A program made the position numbers and the translations under genes. Of a stretch of 64,000 nt of DNA, positions 15,092-23,777 are shown in pieces. This stretch comes from Acidobacteriota bacterium (lineage in GTDB: Bacteria > Acidobacteriota > Terriglobia > UBA7540), in the NCBI GenBank assembly GCA_021787735.1, contig JAJYLL010000002.1:1-64000 (forward strand), given 5' to 3'. Positions within the stretch are counted from its first letter, which is position 1, and each line of letters opens with the position of its first letter. The notes under the pieces were generated by a model, which saw only the letters and a program-made list of their open reading frames with translations, was not told the DNA's origin and searched no databases.

Positions 15092-15976
15092 ATGGAAAAC
15101 GTCAAGATCATTGAGTGCCCACGCGACGCGTGGCAGGGGCTGGGGAAGATTATCCCGACGGAGGTGAAGGCTGACTATCTTGGCAAACTTCTAAAGGCCG
15201 GCTTCAGGCATCTGGATGCGGTCAGCTTTGTATCGCCCAACCTGGTCCCACAGATGGCAGACAGTGAGCAGGTCGTGAAGAAACTCGCGGACACCCTGCA
15301 GGCCGCAACGAACGGCACGACACCCGAAATCATCGGCATTGTTGTTAACGAAAAGGGACTGGAACGCGCCCTCGCGACACCGCACGTCACCACGCTGGGA
15401 TATCCCTACTCGATCTCGGCCAACTTCCGGCGCCAGAATACTAATATGTCGCTGCGAGAATCGCGCGAATTGGTGGAAAAGATCCAGCGAGAGACCAGCA
15501 AGGCGGGGAGAGATCTGGTGGTCTATATTTCCATGGCCTTTGGCAATCCTTTTGGCGAGCCGTGGGGAATGGAAATTGTGGAGGACGCGATCGAGTGGTT
15601 GAAGGGTTGCGGCGTTCAGACCGTTTCGCTCGCCGACACTGTCGGCGTGTCGACAGCTAAAGAAACAGGTGAACTTTTCCAGCACTTGAAGCCGTTTAAT
15701 AAGGGCATGGAACTGGGCGTTCATCTGCACGCTCGCGCTGAAGGTGCCGCAGAAAAGGTGCTGGCTGCCTATGAAGCCGGCTGTCGGCGATTCGATTCCG
15801 CTCTCACAGGCCTGGGCGGCTGCCCCTTTGCCGGTGACGAACTGGTAGGTAATATCGCCACCGAAATTGTTGTCCAGACGCTCGCCGAACACGGAGTGGA
15901 TACGGGCATTGAACCATGGGCCATGCTTTCGGCCGTCGAGGCAACAAAGGAACTTCGCAAGCAGTATGTAGATTAG
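15092..15976 (+). CDS. mvaB: Hydroxymethylglutaryl-CoA lyase
   Basis: 294-residue DRE-TIM metallolyase that splits HMG-CoA into acetyl-CoA and acetoacetate, the last step of leucine catabolism. The first strand has IIECPRDAWQG, with the essential Arg and metal-binding Asp kept although the usual GLQ is replaced. HLHAR (about 211-215) supplies the metal-ligand histidines, and GLGGCPFAGDELVGN near the end carries the mobile catalytic Cys. The variant blocks match the form found in Bacteroidetes-like enzymes rather than the mammalian one. A strong GAGGAAGAG ribosome site precedes the ATG. It sits between the carboxyltransferase and the hydratase of the same pathway. Confidence 0.92.
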   Translation: MENVKIIECPRDAWQGLGKIIPTEVKADYLGKLLKAGFRHLDAVSFVSPNLVPQMADSEQVVKKLADTLQAATNGTTPEIIGIVVNEKGLERALATPHVTTLGYPYSISANFRRQNTNMSLRESRELVEKIQRETSKAGRDLVVYISMAFGNPFGEPWGMEIVEDAIEWLKGCGVQTVSLADTVGVSTAKETGELFQHLKPFNKGMELGVHLHARAEGAAEKVLAAYEAGCRRFDSALTGLGGCPFAGDELVGNIATEIVVQTLAEHGVDTGIEPWAMLSAVEATKELRKQYVD

Positions 15977-15994
15977 CCATGCGAGGCAACGCCA

Positions 15995-16777
15995 ATGCCC
16001 TACGACACCCTGAACCTTGAAATCGACGACGCAATCGCTACTCTCATATTGAACCGTCCAGAAAAACGCAACGCGCTTTCCCACAATATGATCAGCGAGA
16101 TTCTTAAAGCTCTTGATGAGGTCGAGAAAGCTCAGGCGCGAGTGCTGATCCTGACTGGGGCTGCGAATGCTTTCTGTGCCGGCATGGATTTGCGGGGGCT
16201 TAGGGATTTCCGCTCGCAGTCTGACGACGAGATCGTCGCCGACGCCCGCCGGATCGCTACACTTTTCCGGCGGCTTTATTCCTTTCCGATACCAACCATT
16301 GCCGCAGTGAACGGTCCGGCCATTGCAGGAGGCTGCGGACTGGCAACCGTGTGCGACTTTACTCTGGCTGTTCCTGACGCCGAGCTTGGTTACACTGAAG
16401 TACGAGTGGGCTTTATTCCGGCCATTGTTTCGTCCTACGTCGTCCGCCAGGTTGGGGAGAAGCGGGCCCGCGACCTGCTGCTCTCCGGTCGCATCTTCAG
16501 TGCGGCAGCGGCCAAGGACTTGGGCATCGTTAATGAACTACTCGAACATGATCAACTCCTGCCCCGAGCGCGTGAACTGGCCCGGTCGCTGGCCGAAATG
16601 AGCCCTGTGGCGCTTGCTCATACCAAACAGCTTCTGCTGAAGTTTTCTGAAGAAGATCTCGACCGCGAAACCGAGATGGCCGTTGAAGCCAGCGCCCGAG
16701 TTCGCAAAACCGCCGATTTTCAGGAGGGACTGGCAGCCTTCCTCGAAAAGCGCAAGCCAAAATGGCAGGGCGAATAG
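15995..16777 (+). CDS. Enoyl-CoA hydratase/isomerase family, probable methylglutaconyl-CoA hydratase
   Basis: 260-residue crotonase-fold protein. It begins with the typical NLEIDDAIATLILNRPEKRNALS strand and has the oxyanion-hole blocks FCAGMDLRGL and AINGPAIAGGCGLA-like (VNGPAIAGGCGL at about 108-119). The position after it, ELGYTEVRVGFIP, contains a Glu placed like a catalytic acid of hydratases. Next to MCC-type carboxyltransferase and HMG-CoA lyase, the most economical role is hydration of 3-methylglutaconyl-CoA to HMG-CoA, completing the lower leucine pathway. This assignment is by context; the sequence alone only says crotonase. It is the last gene of the operon and converges with a Rieske gene 57 bases away. 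Confidence 0.87.
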   Translation: MPYDTLNLEIDDAIATLILNRPEKRNALSHNMISEILKALDEVEKAQARVLILTGAANAFCAGMDLRGLRDFRSQSDDEIVADARRIATLFRRLYSFPIPTIAAVNGPAIAGGCGLATVCDFTLAVPDAELGYTEVRVGFIPAIVSSYVVRQVGEKRARDLLLSGRIFSAAAAKDLGIVNELLEHDQLLPRARELARSLAEMSPVALAHTKQLLLKFSEEDLDRETEMAVEASARVRKTADFQEGLAAFLEKRKPKWQGE

Positions 16778-16834
16778 CTTGCCGGCATACTCAGCTAAGC
16801 CGCGTAATTTCCGCGTACTCACCTTTGTTTTCGA

Positions 16835-17929
16835 TTAACTCCGCCAGTGCAGAGCTGTCGGCCCTTCGATGGGGTGTTCCATGGGCTGGCCGGTTTGTTT
16901 CGATTTCAGGTAGGCGGCCTTCAATGCAAAGTACCACTTGGCAGGGCGATCGGCATCATCGATGAGCATCAGCGGAGGATTATGTTTCAGTCCTTCCGCC
17001 TGCTTCACCATGGTCAGCCGGTCCTGCTCGACAAACATGTTGCCGAAAAAACGAAGAATCGAAGTAAAGAAAGGGACGTACCGGAAGGCGTTCCACGCCG
17101 CACACACATCAATCCGGCAGCGCGTTGTCGTGATGGGTGTAACGGTGGTGCGGCTTGAAAACCAATACTTTCCGCAATGGATTTCTTCAAATCTCATATT
17201 GGGCAGGACAAACTGGATGGTAGTCGTGATAGGTTCGCCGTATACACCCAGCAGTTTATACGCGGCGCTATTGGCCGAAGGCGAATGCGCCTTGATCCTG
17301 AAACCGTTGGGAATCGGCTCAAAGGTCTTTTCTTTTTCGTGGATGCTGCTGCGCTTGCGCCACCACCACGACTGGTGGACAAAGGGTCCGTGCGCCGGGT
17401 CCATAAGGCCAATGATGCCGTGGTCCATATGGCATGGCAATTCCGCTTCCAGGTGCTCCAGGCGATAGCTGTCGCTGAAGGTGGGCAAACGAGGGGCTTC
17501 GGGCACCGCTTCATCACAATGATCGGGATCAGGAATAAACACCCAGATGTAGCCATCCTGTTCCTCGCACGGGAAGCTGGCGGCGAAAACGCGGTCCACC
17601 TTCAGTTTGTCATGGGCCGTGAGAGAAGGAATGGCCTGGCATTGCCCGGTTTTGCCTTCAAAAACCCACCCATGGTAAGGACACTCAACCGCGCTGCCGT
17701 CAAAGTTGCCTTCGGAAAGCGGCATGCCGCGGTGCGGGCAGGCGTCGCGCAGGGCAAATCCCTCTCCCTTCGAGTTGCGACCGAGGACAAGCGGGATTCC
17801 CAGCAGCATGGCAGTCCGCATTTCCCTGCCCTGGACACGATTGCTTCGGAGTGCGGGGTACCAGAAGCCACGCATCAGACCGTCATTGATTGGAGTGGAT
17901 GCAGTTTCCTTGGCAGAACTTTCAGTCAT
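16835..17929 (-). CDS. Rieske non-haem iron oxygenase, alpha-subunit type
   Basis: About 364 residues. The N-terminal Rieske domain has CPHRG (64-68) and CPYHGW (83-88), the two Cys-His pairs that bind a 2Fe-2S cluster. Downstream, HMDHGIIGLMDPAHGPFVH holds the facial-triad histidines of the mononuclear iron site. Together they define an aromatic-ring-hydroxylating dioxygenase or related monooxygenase/demethylase; the substrate cannot be read from the sequence. The frame is open to 18001; I chose ATG 17929 (AAGG just upstream), with ATG 17977 as an alternative. No ferredoxin or reductase gene is adjacent. It converges with the enoyl-CoA hydratase. Confidence 0.87.
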   Translation of the reverse strand: MTESSAKETASTPINDGLMRGFWYPALRSNRVQGREMRTAMLLGIPLVLGRNSKGEGFALRDACPHRGMPLSEGNFDGSAVECPYHGWVFEGKTGQCQAIPSLTAHDKLKVDRVFAASFPCEEQDGYIWVFIPDPDHCDEAVPEAPRLPTFSDSYRLEHLEAELPCHMDHGIIGLMDPAHGPFVHQSWWWRKRSSIHEKEKTFEPIPNGFRIKAHSPSANSAAYKLLGVYGEPITTTIQFVLPNMRFEEIHCGKYWFSSRTTVTPITTTRCRIDVCAAWNAFRYVPFFTSILRFFGNMFVEQDRLTMVKQAEGLKHNPPLMLIDDADRPAKWYFALKAAYLKSKQTGQPMEHPIEGPTALHWRS

Positions 17930-18029
17930 AGCCTTGGTTAATATAGCAGATGTCGAAGTGCCCGAGGAAGTCGCCATAAGGCAGCAGGGCTCTGCGGGCA
18001 ATCAGGCTACGATCAGAGGACACAAGCCG

Positions 18030-21000
18030 TTAAGCAGCCGTTACCATCCCGACGTTAAAGCCCTCCACTACGATGCGGGGTTTCTCGCCGCGGGTGTCGG
18101 GGTCAGCCACCTCGATGCGAATGCCTTCCATCTCGCCCGGCATCAGTGCTAAATAGTTATCGCTATAAATAGCCGGCAGGATGCGATCGCCTGTCTTGTC
18201 ACGCACAACCTTCAAACGGACCATCAGCGCCGGATATGACGATAGGTTTCGCAAGTTCGGCGCCAAAATCCACCGGCCGTCCTGCTGGTGGGTACCTGTG
18301 GAAACTTCAAGATTGACTTTCGGCAACTCACGAATGGCCCGATAGTCTCCAACCTCGAGCGGGCGCAGGTAAAAATTCCTCGAAATAACCCTGCCCTGGT
18401 GAGTTAAGCCAAGCCGCAGAAAATGCACCGGCGTCAGCCCGACCGGATATTCCATTTCGATGCAGGACACGGTGCTGTCTTCCTTGCTGTCAAGTTGCGC
18501 AGCTTTCGTCCATTGCTGACTGCCATCCAAGTTCAGGATTTGAACGTGGGCCGTCAAACCCTGCACATTTCCCCCGCTATAATTAACCACCTCAACGCTT
18601 TCAGTAACCGGGTTCCACTGGATGTGCAATGGCTCGCAACCCTTCTTTGCGCCGAAATAGGCCGAGGTCGGCTCAAAGTAATAATCGTAGGTTTGCCAGA
18701 CGAAGGAGGGCCAGCAGGGGTGGCTCATCCATATCAGCAAGCCCATGCGGTACTTGCTTTGCCCCTCAAACATTGCGCGGTAGCCGTCGTAATTGATGAA
18801 CTGAGCGAGCGAGACCCATTCTTCCGCGCTCGTGGCCCCGCCGTAGCCATATTCGATAATTTTTTGATAAGACGCGCCGTTGGCCGCGCCCTGAAGACAG
18901 AAATCATGCAATCCCCAGTCAAGCCCCTGCGGCCACAAGGATTTCGTCGGCATCATCATGCGCACACTTTCCATGGGCGGAATGTTTTGCATGCCTCGCT
19001 CGCTGTGCAGCGTGGTATTGGCGCCGGGGCCGAAGTAATAACTGATCGGCATTGCGGTGTAGGGACCGTGACCGCTGACAATACCTGCGGCGGAGTTGGG
19101 GAAATAGAGCAAGCCGGGATGAAGTTCTGCCAGCATGCTGGTCAACCCCGCCTCAAGCTGCGGTGGAGGATCGCCCTCATTGCGCCCGCAGTACAAACCC
19201 ATGGAAGGATGATTCCGAATTCTCAGGACAAAATCCTTCGCGTTGCGCAGGAACATGCTGTCGTCTTCAGGGTCTGGACCGTCCCAGGGGTTCGCCAGCC
19301 AGAAGTCCTGCCAAACCATCACCCCATGCCGGTCGCAGGCTTCATAAAAAGCATCGTGGCCTGTCTGTCCCACCCAGTTGCGGATCATGTTGAAGTGCAT
19401 ATCGGCGTGGTAGCCGACAGCCACGTCATATTCTCGCTCGCGGTAGAGCAGCATTGATTCGCTGAAGCCCCAGTTGCCGCCCTTCGGGATGAAGCGCCTG
19501 CCGTTGACCCAGATCCGCAGCTTGCCGCCTTCCTTGCTGTAGGCCATCTGCCGGATGCCGACTTTCAGCGATTTCGTGTCCGAGATTCTCTTGTGCGGCC
19601 CTTCAAACTCCAGTCTCAGGTCATAAAGGTTTGGCTCCCCATATCCCGCCGGCCACCAGAGCCTGGGATTCTGAAGTCGCAATTCCGGATGCGTGGAAGG
19701 ATTCAGTTTGAGCTTTGTGATGCCGGCAGCTTCAAGCCTGACGTCCTGCTCAAACTTTATTCCGCCGATGCTGCCAAGCAGTTTCCCTTTCAACGGCTTC
19801 GAGCTGTGATTCAAAAGCTCAGCTTCAACCTCAACCTCCGCGGCGGAAGTGGCAGGCAGCGGCAATGTTGTTGTCACGTACGGATTTTCAATCGTGACGG
19901 GCCCGCTGGTGGTGAGGGAAACTTCGTTCCAGATGCCGGTGTTCCGCCCGCGGATAGTCGATATCCAGTCCCATCCAATCGAAGCATGAAAAGTGGGATT
20001 GTCGAGCCCCAGCGCTCCGCCATTGTGGCCCGCTGAAGCATAGGTTTTCTGCTTCACGCTTCCCGGCGTGTCATTCTTGAAAATTCGGACTGCAAGTGCG
20101 TTGGTCTGCCCGGGGACCAGATGCTTTGTGACATCAAACCGGCCACGCATGAAGCCGCCTTCGATGCGCCCGATCTTCTCACCGTTCAGGAAAACTTCAG
20201 CCTTCCAGTTGATACCGTCGAAATTCAGCCAGGCAAGCTGATCCCGGGAAAGCTGTGGCGCCACAAACTCCGTCCGGTACCAGAAATCGGCATAAAAGAA
20301 AGAGTCTGAAATGTACAACTGGTTCTGGCCGTAGTTCGGGTCAGGGATCGCGCCCACGTTGAAATATGAGGTGAGCACAGTGCCGGGTACCGTAGCAACA
20401 ATCCAACCCTTGTCATCGAACCCGGACTTTGAAATGCTTTCTCCCTCTGCCGCTACCAGCGAATTCCGTTGCAGCCGCCAATTCCCTCCGGAAAGCTTAA
20501 GGCTTCCCTCACTCAGCGCCGGCGCCGCAGGTTTGGGCTCGGAAATAAACCCGCCACGCCCGTAGACTTCCATCTCGCTCAAGATGTAACCCTCGGCCGA
20601 GGTGGGGCGCGTCATCAACACGCGCACATATCTTCCACGGGCTGGCTGCCCGAGCCGGATGTCGTCGGTCAGACTTGTTCCGCCGGGCAGCGCGTGAAGG
20701 GTTTGCCAGTTTTCAGCGTCGTCGGAAACCTGAATGGAACCCTCGACCGCCTTCGCAATCCAGTAAAGCGCTACGCGATCGAATTCGCAGGACGATCCCA
20801 GATCGACGTAAACCCACTCCTCGCCCATCCCACCGCTCATCCAGGCGCTGGTGAAGTTGTAAGGGCCTCCTATTTCCACCCGCTGGCCATCGTTGTAAAA
20901 CGCAACAATACCCACGCCCCACTCCACGCCGAATGAAAACTCCGGCAACCCGTAAACAATGCATTCAATGCGGTAGTAGCGGCTTTGTACTGTAGCGTCG

Positions 21001-21722
21001 AGCGGAATAGATGGCCTGAACAGGTATCCGCTGAGCGCAAACTCCGGCGGAAGTCTGGCACGCGAAGCGGGTTTCGGGCCACGGATCGAGCCTGCCTTCT
21101 TCCAAATCCTCCTATCGTCGGAAACAGAAACTTCGAAGCCGACATCGGCAGGCTTCACGTTCCGCGCAGTCAGAACAACCAGCAGATCAATCCGGTCAAC
21201 TTTCGGGACGCTCTCTCCGCCACCCACCCGGACCTGCACCCACGGGCGGGCTCCCATCAAACTGACCGTGCTTGTGGGATTGTGGTCCAGGAAAAACTCC
21301 CGCTCTTCTTTGGAGAAGATGCCGGTGAAACTCGCTGAAGTCTCCACCCACATAGGTGGGCGCGTATCCTTGATGCCATCGGTCACAAGCTGTGCCGTCA
21401 GGTTGTAGTCGTAACTGCTGGAGTGATAGGCCGGGCGCAGCAATGCCAGGTTCCTGTAGGTGTTTGATTGGTCGGCCACCAGAGTGGGAGCAAAGTCTTC
21501 GCGCGGGTCGCCGGGATATACTCCAATCCCTCGCGTGTACTCGCCCGGATTGGCTGGAGCCCGCCCGCTGGATTGAGCCTCGCCTGGTGCGGCTTCAGTA
21601 GATCCTGTCGGCGGAGCCGTATCTGCCGCCCTGGCAAGACCGTTCAGATCTCCTAATGCCGCTGTGGCGCCTGCAAGAGTTGTCTTTAGGAAAGTTCGGC
21701 GTGAACTGGTGGGGACTGGCAT
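18030..21722 (-). CDS. Tat-exported GH2-family glycosidase with discoidin domains
   Basis: 1230-residue multidomain enzyme. A Tat signal (SSRRTFLKTT, residues 6-15) is followed by two regions resembling F5/8 type C (discoidin) carbohydrate-binding domains up to about residue 400. Next come a GH2 jelly-roll domain (DFWYRTEF, VFLNGEKIG), an Ig-like domain, a TIM barrel and C-terminal Ig-like domains. The probable acid/base is Glu849 in CGRNEGDPP and the nucleophile Glu908 in LHSERGMQ. Overall it resembles beta-mannosidase/exo-beta-glucosaminidase relatives, but with the ordinary GH2 Asn-Glu pair. ATG 21722 is supported by an AGGAGG site 8 bases upstream and removes 34 spurious residues. It is transcribed away from the SCP2-like gene. 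Confidence 0.88.
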   Translation of the reverse strand: MPVPTSSRRTFLKTTLAGATAALGDLNGLARAADTAPPTGSTEAAPGEAQSSGRAPANPGEYTRGIGVYPGDPREDFAPTLVADQSNTYRNLALLRPAYHSSSYDYNLTAQLVTDGIKDTRPPMWVETSASFTGIFSKEEREFFLDHNPTSTVSLMGARPWVQVRVGGGESVPKVDRIDLLVVLTARNVKPADVGFEVSVSDDRRIWKKAGSIRGPKPASRARLPPEFALSGYLFRPSIPLDATVQSRYYRIECIVYGLPEFSFGVEWGVGIVAFYNDGQRVEIGGPYNFTSAWMSGGMGEEWVYVDLGSSCEFDRVALYWIAKAVEGSIQVSDDAENWQTLHALPGGTSLTDDIRLGQPARGRYVRVLMTRPTSAEGYILSEMEVYGRGGFISEPKPAAPALSEGSLKLSGGNWRLQRNSLVAAEGESISKSGFDDKGWIVATVPGTVLTSYFNVGAIPDPNYGQNQLYISDSFFYADFWYRTEFVAPQLSRDQLAWLNFDGINWKAEVFLNGEKIGRIEGGFMRGRFDVTKHLVPGQTNALAVRIFKNDTPGSVKQKTYASAGHNGGALGLDNPTFHASIGWDWISTIRGRNTGIWNEVSLTTSGPVTIENPYVTTTLPLPATSAAEVEVEAELLNHSSKPLKGKLLGSIGGIKFEQDVRLEAAGITKLKLNPSTHPELRLQNPRLWWPAGYGEPNLYDLRLEFEGPHKRISDTKSLKVGIRQMAYSKEGGKLRIWVNGRRFIPKGGNWGFSESMLLYREREYDVAVGYHADMHFNMIRNWVGQTGHDAFYEACDRHGVMVWQDFWLANPWDGPDPEDDSMFLRNAKDFVLRIRNHPSMGLYCGRNEGDPPPQLEAGLTSMLAELHPGLLYFPNSAAGIVSGHGPYTAMPISYYFGPGANTTLHSERGMQNIPPMESVRMMMPTKSLWPQGLDWGLHDFCLQGAANGASYQKIIEYGYGGATSAEEWVSLAQFINYDGYRAMFEGQSKYRMGLLIWMSHPCWPSFVWQTYDYYFEPTSAYFGAKKGCEPLHIQWNPVTESVEVVNYSGGNVQGLTAHVQILNLDGSQQWTKAAQLDSKEDSTVSCIEMEYPVGLTPVHFLRLGLTHQGRVISRNFYLRPLEVGDYRAIRELPKVNLEVSTGTHQQDGRWILAPNLRNLSSYPALMVRLKVVRDKTGDRILPAIYSDNYLALMPGEMEGIRIEVADPDTRGEKPRIVVEGFNVGMVTAA

Positions 21723-21867
21723 TTCGGGCCTCCTGGAAGGGAGGTAGTATACACCCGAAAACACGCGGGCGCATTTAGCTTGTACTTGAAAATTGACCGC
21801 GTCGTCCAAATTTACAATTGGCACTCCTCATTCATTGTGTGCTTCTGGTATATTCTCTTATTTACAC

Positions 21868-22275
21868 GTGCCTGACCGACCTTCCATCTCAAAGCGAGCA
21901 GCGCGCCGGCTGATCCAGCAGGCGTTTGTACTGACGGGCCGCGACCGGACCGTGCGCCAGCACATCCGTGAGGCGCGCGTAACAACGGTTTGGATGCTGG
22001 AAGACTGGAGTTTTGAGTGGACAATCACCCTGGACCGCGGCAAGGTCCGTTTTGATCGCCGACCGGCTCGCATGCCGGATATGACCCTGACCTGGCCAAA
22101 CGCTGCGGAGTTTCTTGACGCCATAGAGCAAGGGCGAACGCCGGACGACTCGTTAACCATGGAGGGCAATCTCGGCTTCCGCAACTTTATTGACCCGGTT
22201 TACAGAAGCTTTTGCCGTTCACTTCAGCGCGTCATACAATATCCGGTTGATGACGCTGGAGATCCTATCATGTAG
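21868..22275 (+). CDS. SCP2 sterol-binding domain-like protein
   Basis: About 135 residues. The C-terminal half (PDMTLTWPNAAEFLDAIEQG ... DSLTMEGNLGFRNFIDPVY) resembles an SCP2-like lipid-binding fold, where a substrate-like strand is followed by a helix and a glycine-containing turn. The start is uncertain: the frame is open from 21793, and I chose GTG 21868, which lies 13 bases behind a TATATT -10-like box and would make the message almost leaderless. No partner gene reveals its lipid. It is divergent from the large GH2 gene. Confidence 0.55.
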   Translation: MPDRPSISKRAARRLIQQAFVLTGRDRTVRQHIREARVTTVWMLEDWSFEWTITLDRGKVRFDRRPARMPDMTLTWPNAAEFLDAIEQGRTPDDSLTMEGNLGFRNFIDPVYRSFCRSLQRVIQYPVDDAGDPIM

Positions 22276-22405
22276 CGCCTGATGAAATCTGTGCAAGTGA
22301 CTATATCGTTGGCAGTTAGCTGTGTAAGTATATGAACATTGAGGGGGACAAAGGCCTCTCCGAAACAGCACGCGGAACATATCCCGCTAGGGCAGGTTTT
22401 CATTC

Positions 22406-22846
22406 ATGACAACAAGATTTCCAACCGAATGGGCTTCGACAACTCTACGGGTCCGCTACGCTGAAACGGACCAGATGGGGGTCGTGTACTATGCCAATTA
22501 CATGGTCTGGTTTGAAATCGGACGCACCGAATTCTGCCGACAGCACGGCTTCGAATACCGCGACATGGAGCGCGATGACGGGCTCTGCATCATCGTGGCA
22601 GAGGCCAGTTGCCGGTATAGAGCCTCTGCCCACTACGACGATGAGATTGTCGTCAAGACATGCCTTCGCGCGGCAAGGCGGCGTGTCTTGGTTTTTGGCT
22701 ATGAAATCATTCGCCAGTCGGATAATGTTCTGCTGGCCGAGGGCGAAACGACTCACGTCATTGTCAACAGCGAAGGTCGGCCTTGTGCCCTGCCCGACAA
22801 ATATCGTGACTTGTTCTTGACGGGGGTCAAGACCGGAGAGGGTTAA
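22406..22846 (+). CDS. Acyl-CoA thioesterase, YbgC/4-hydroxybenzoyl-CoA thioesterase family
   Basis: 146-residue hot-dog fold protein. The signature block VRYAETDQMGVVYYANYMVWFEIGR contains the catalytic Asp (TDQMG) and the Tyr-Ala-Asn-Tyr turn of YbgC-type thioesterases, which hydrolyse short-chain or aromatic acyl-CoA. Length is normal for the family. No Tol-Pal genes adjoin it, so a role in envelope maintenance cannot be argued from context. A strong hairpin lies downstream before the glycosyltransferase. Confidence 0.9.
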   Translation: MTTRFPTEWASTTLRVRYAETDQMGVVYYANYMVWFEIGRTEFCRQHGFEYRDMERDDGLCIIVAEASCRYRASAHYDDEIVVKTCLRAARRRVLVFGYEIIRQSDNVLLAEGETTHVIVNSEGRPCALPDKYRDLFLTGVKTGEG

Positions 22847-22895
22847 GAAGCTTCGCCAGACGGGTGCCCAATGGCGTGATTTCAGCAGTAATTTC

Positions 22896-22952
22896 TTCGT
22901 CTCCCGCTGGTTGTTCAGTCACCAAAGTCTAGAACAACCAGCCGAAGACGAA
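22896..22952. other. Long two-part hairpin
   Basis: Perfect 11-base arms GCTGGTTGTTC (22906-22916) and GAACAACCAGC (22932-22942) around a 15-base loop, extended outside a 3-base internal loop by TTCGTCT (22896-22902) with AGACGAA (22946-22952). No T-tract follows on either strand, so it is not a classical terminator. It separates the thioesterase from the glycosyltransferase operon. Confidence 0.7.
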
Positions 22953-23010
22953 CGCCGGGGCAAAACCAGGGTCCAGGGCGAACCGCCCGAAGTCAACCTG
23001 AAGCGTTACA

Positions 23011-23772
23011 ATGCCACCCATATCCGCCACCATCATCACGCACAATGAGGCCGCCAACATCGCCCGCGCCATTCGGTCGGTCGATTGCGCCGACGAAATT
23101 CTTGTGGTCGATTCCGATTCGACGGACGAGACGGTGAAGATTGCCGCCGAGCTTGGCGCCCGAACCATCACTCATGCATGGGAGGGGTTTGCCGCGCAAA
23201 AAAGTTATGCCGTTGCCCAGGCCAGCCATGATTGGATCCTGAGCCTTGACGCGGACGAAGAGCTCAATGAGGATGCCCGCACGGCCATTCGCGATTGGAA
23301 GCAATTAACGCCCCCGGTTGGGGCATACCGCTTCGCCCGTCGCGCGAAGTATTTGGGTCGCTGGATCCTGCACTCGGGCTGGTATCCGGATTGGAAAATT
23401 CGTCTGTTTGACCGCAGCAAGGCCCGATGGGTGGGCAACTACGTTCACGAATCCGTGGCAGCCGAGGAGCCCGTGGAAACGATGGACGGCGAGATTCTCC
23501 ACTACACGTGCGACTCGTTGGATGATCATCGCAGGCGGATCGAGTTCTACACCGACCTCGCTGCACGGGAAATGTTCGAGTGTGGCGAACGTGCCGGCTT
23601 AGCTCGGCGGGGTCTCGCGCCACCGTGGGTATTTCTGAACACTTACTTCCTCAGGCTGGGCGTGCTGGACGGCGTGCCGGGTGTTCTGATCGCCTGGATG
23701 GCGGCCCGCTATGTACACCGGAAATACGTGAAGCTCGCGCAACTGCAACGGAGCAACAAAAGAACCCAGTGA
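23011..23772 (+). CDS. Glycosyltransferase family 2 (WaaE/KdtX-like)
   Basis: 253-residue GT-A glycosyltransferase. ISATIITHNEAANI opens the nucleotide-binding fold, EILVVDSDSTDET and ILSLDADEEL supply the metal-binding DxD-like acidic residues, and GWYPDWKIRLFDRSK is the block typical of the LPS core beta-glucosyltransferase group (WaaE/KdtX-like). A hydrophobic C-terminal stretch may associate with the membrane. It is followed after 5 bases by a GT4 gene, so both likely act on the same surface glycan. The sugar and acceptor are not determinable here. Confidence 0.9.
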   Translation: MPPISATIITHNEAANIARAIRSVDCADEILVVDSDSTDETVKIAAELGARTITHAWEGFAAQKSYAVAQASHDWILSLDADEELNEDARTAIRDWKQLTPPVGAYRFARRAKYLGRWILHSGWYPDWKIRLFDRSKARWVGNYVHESVAAEEPVETMDGEILHYTCDSLDDHRRRIEFYTDLAAREMFECGERAGLARRGLAPPWVFLNTYFLRLGVLDGVPGVLIAWMAARYVHRKYVKLAQLQRSNKRTQ

Positions 23773-23777
23773 GATCA

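Noticed and set aside
15191-16084. 297-codon open frame on the minus strand
   Set aside because: Antisense to the HMG-CoA lyase gene; no family resemblance.
21723-21824. 34-residue extension of the large GH2 enzyme
   Set aside because: It would bury the Tat signal; ATG 21722 has a strong AGGAGG site.
23580-23777. 66-residue extension of the GT4 enzyme
   Set aside because: It overlaps the GT2 gene in another frame and the glycosyltransferase fold begins at ATG 23778.
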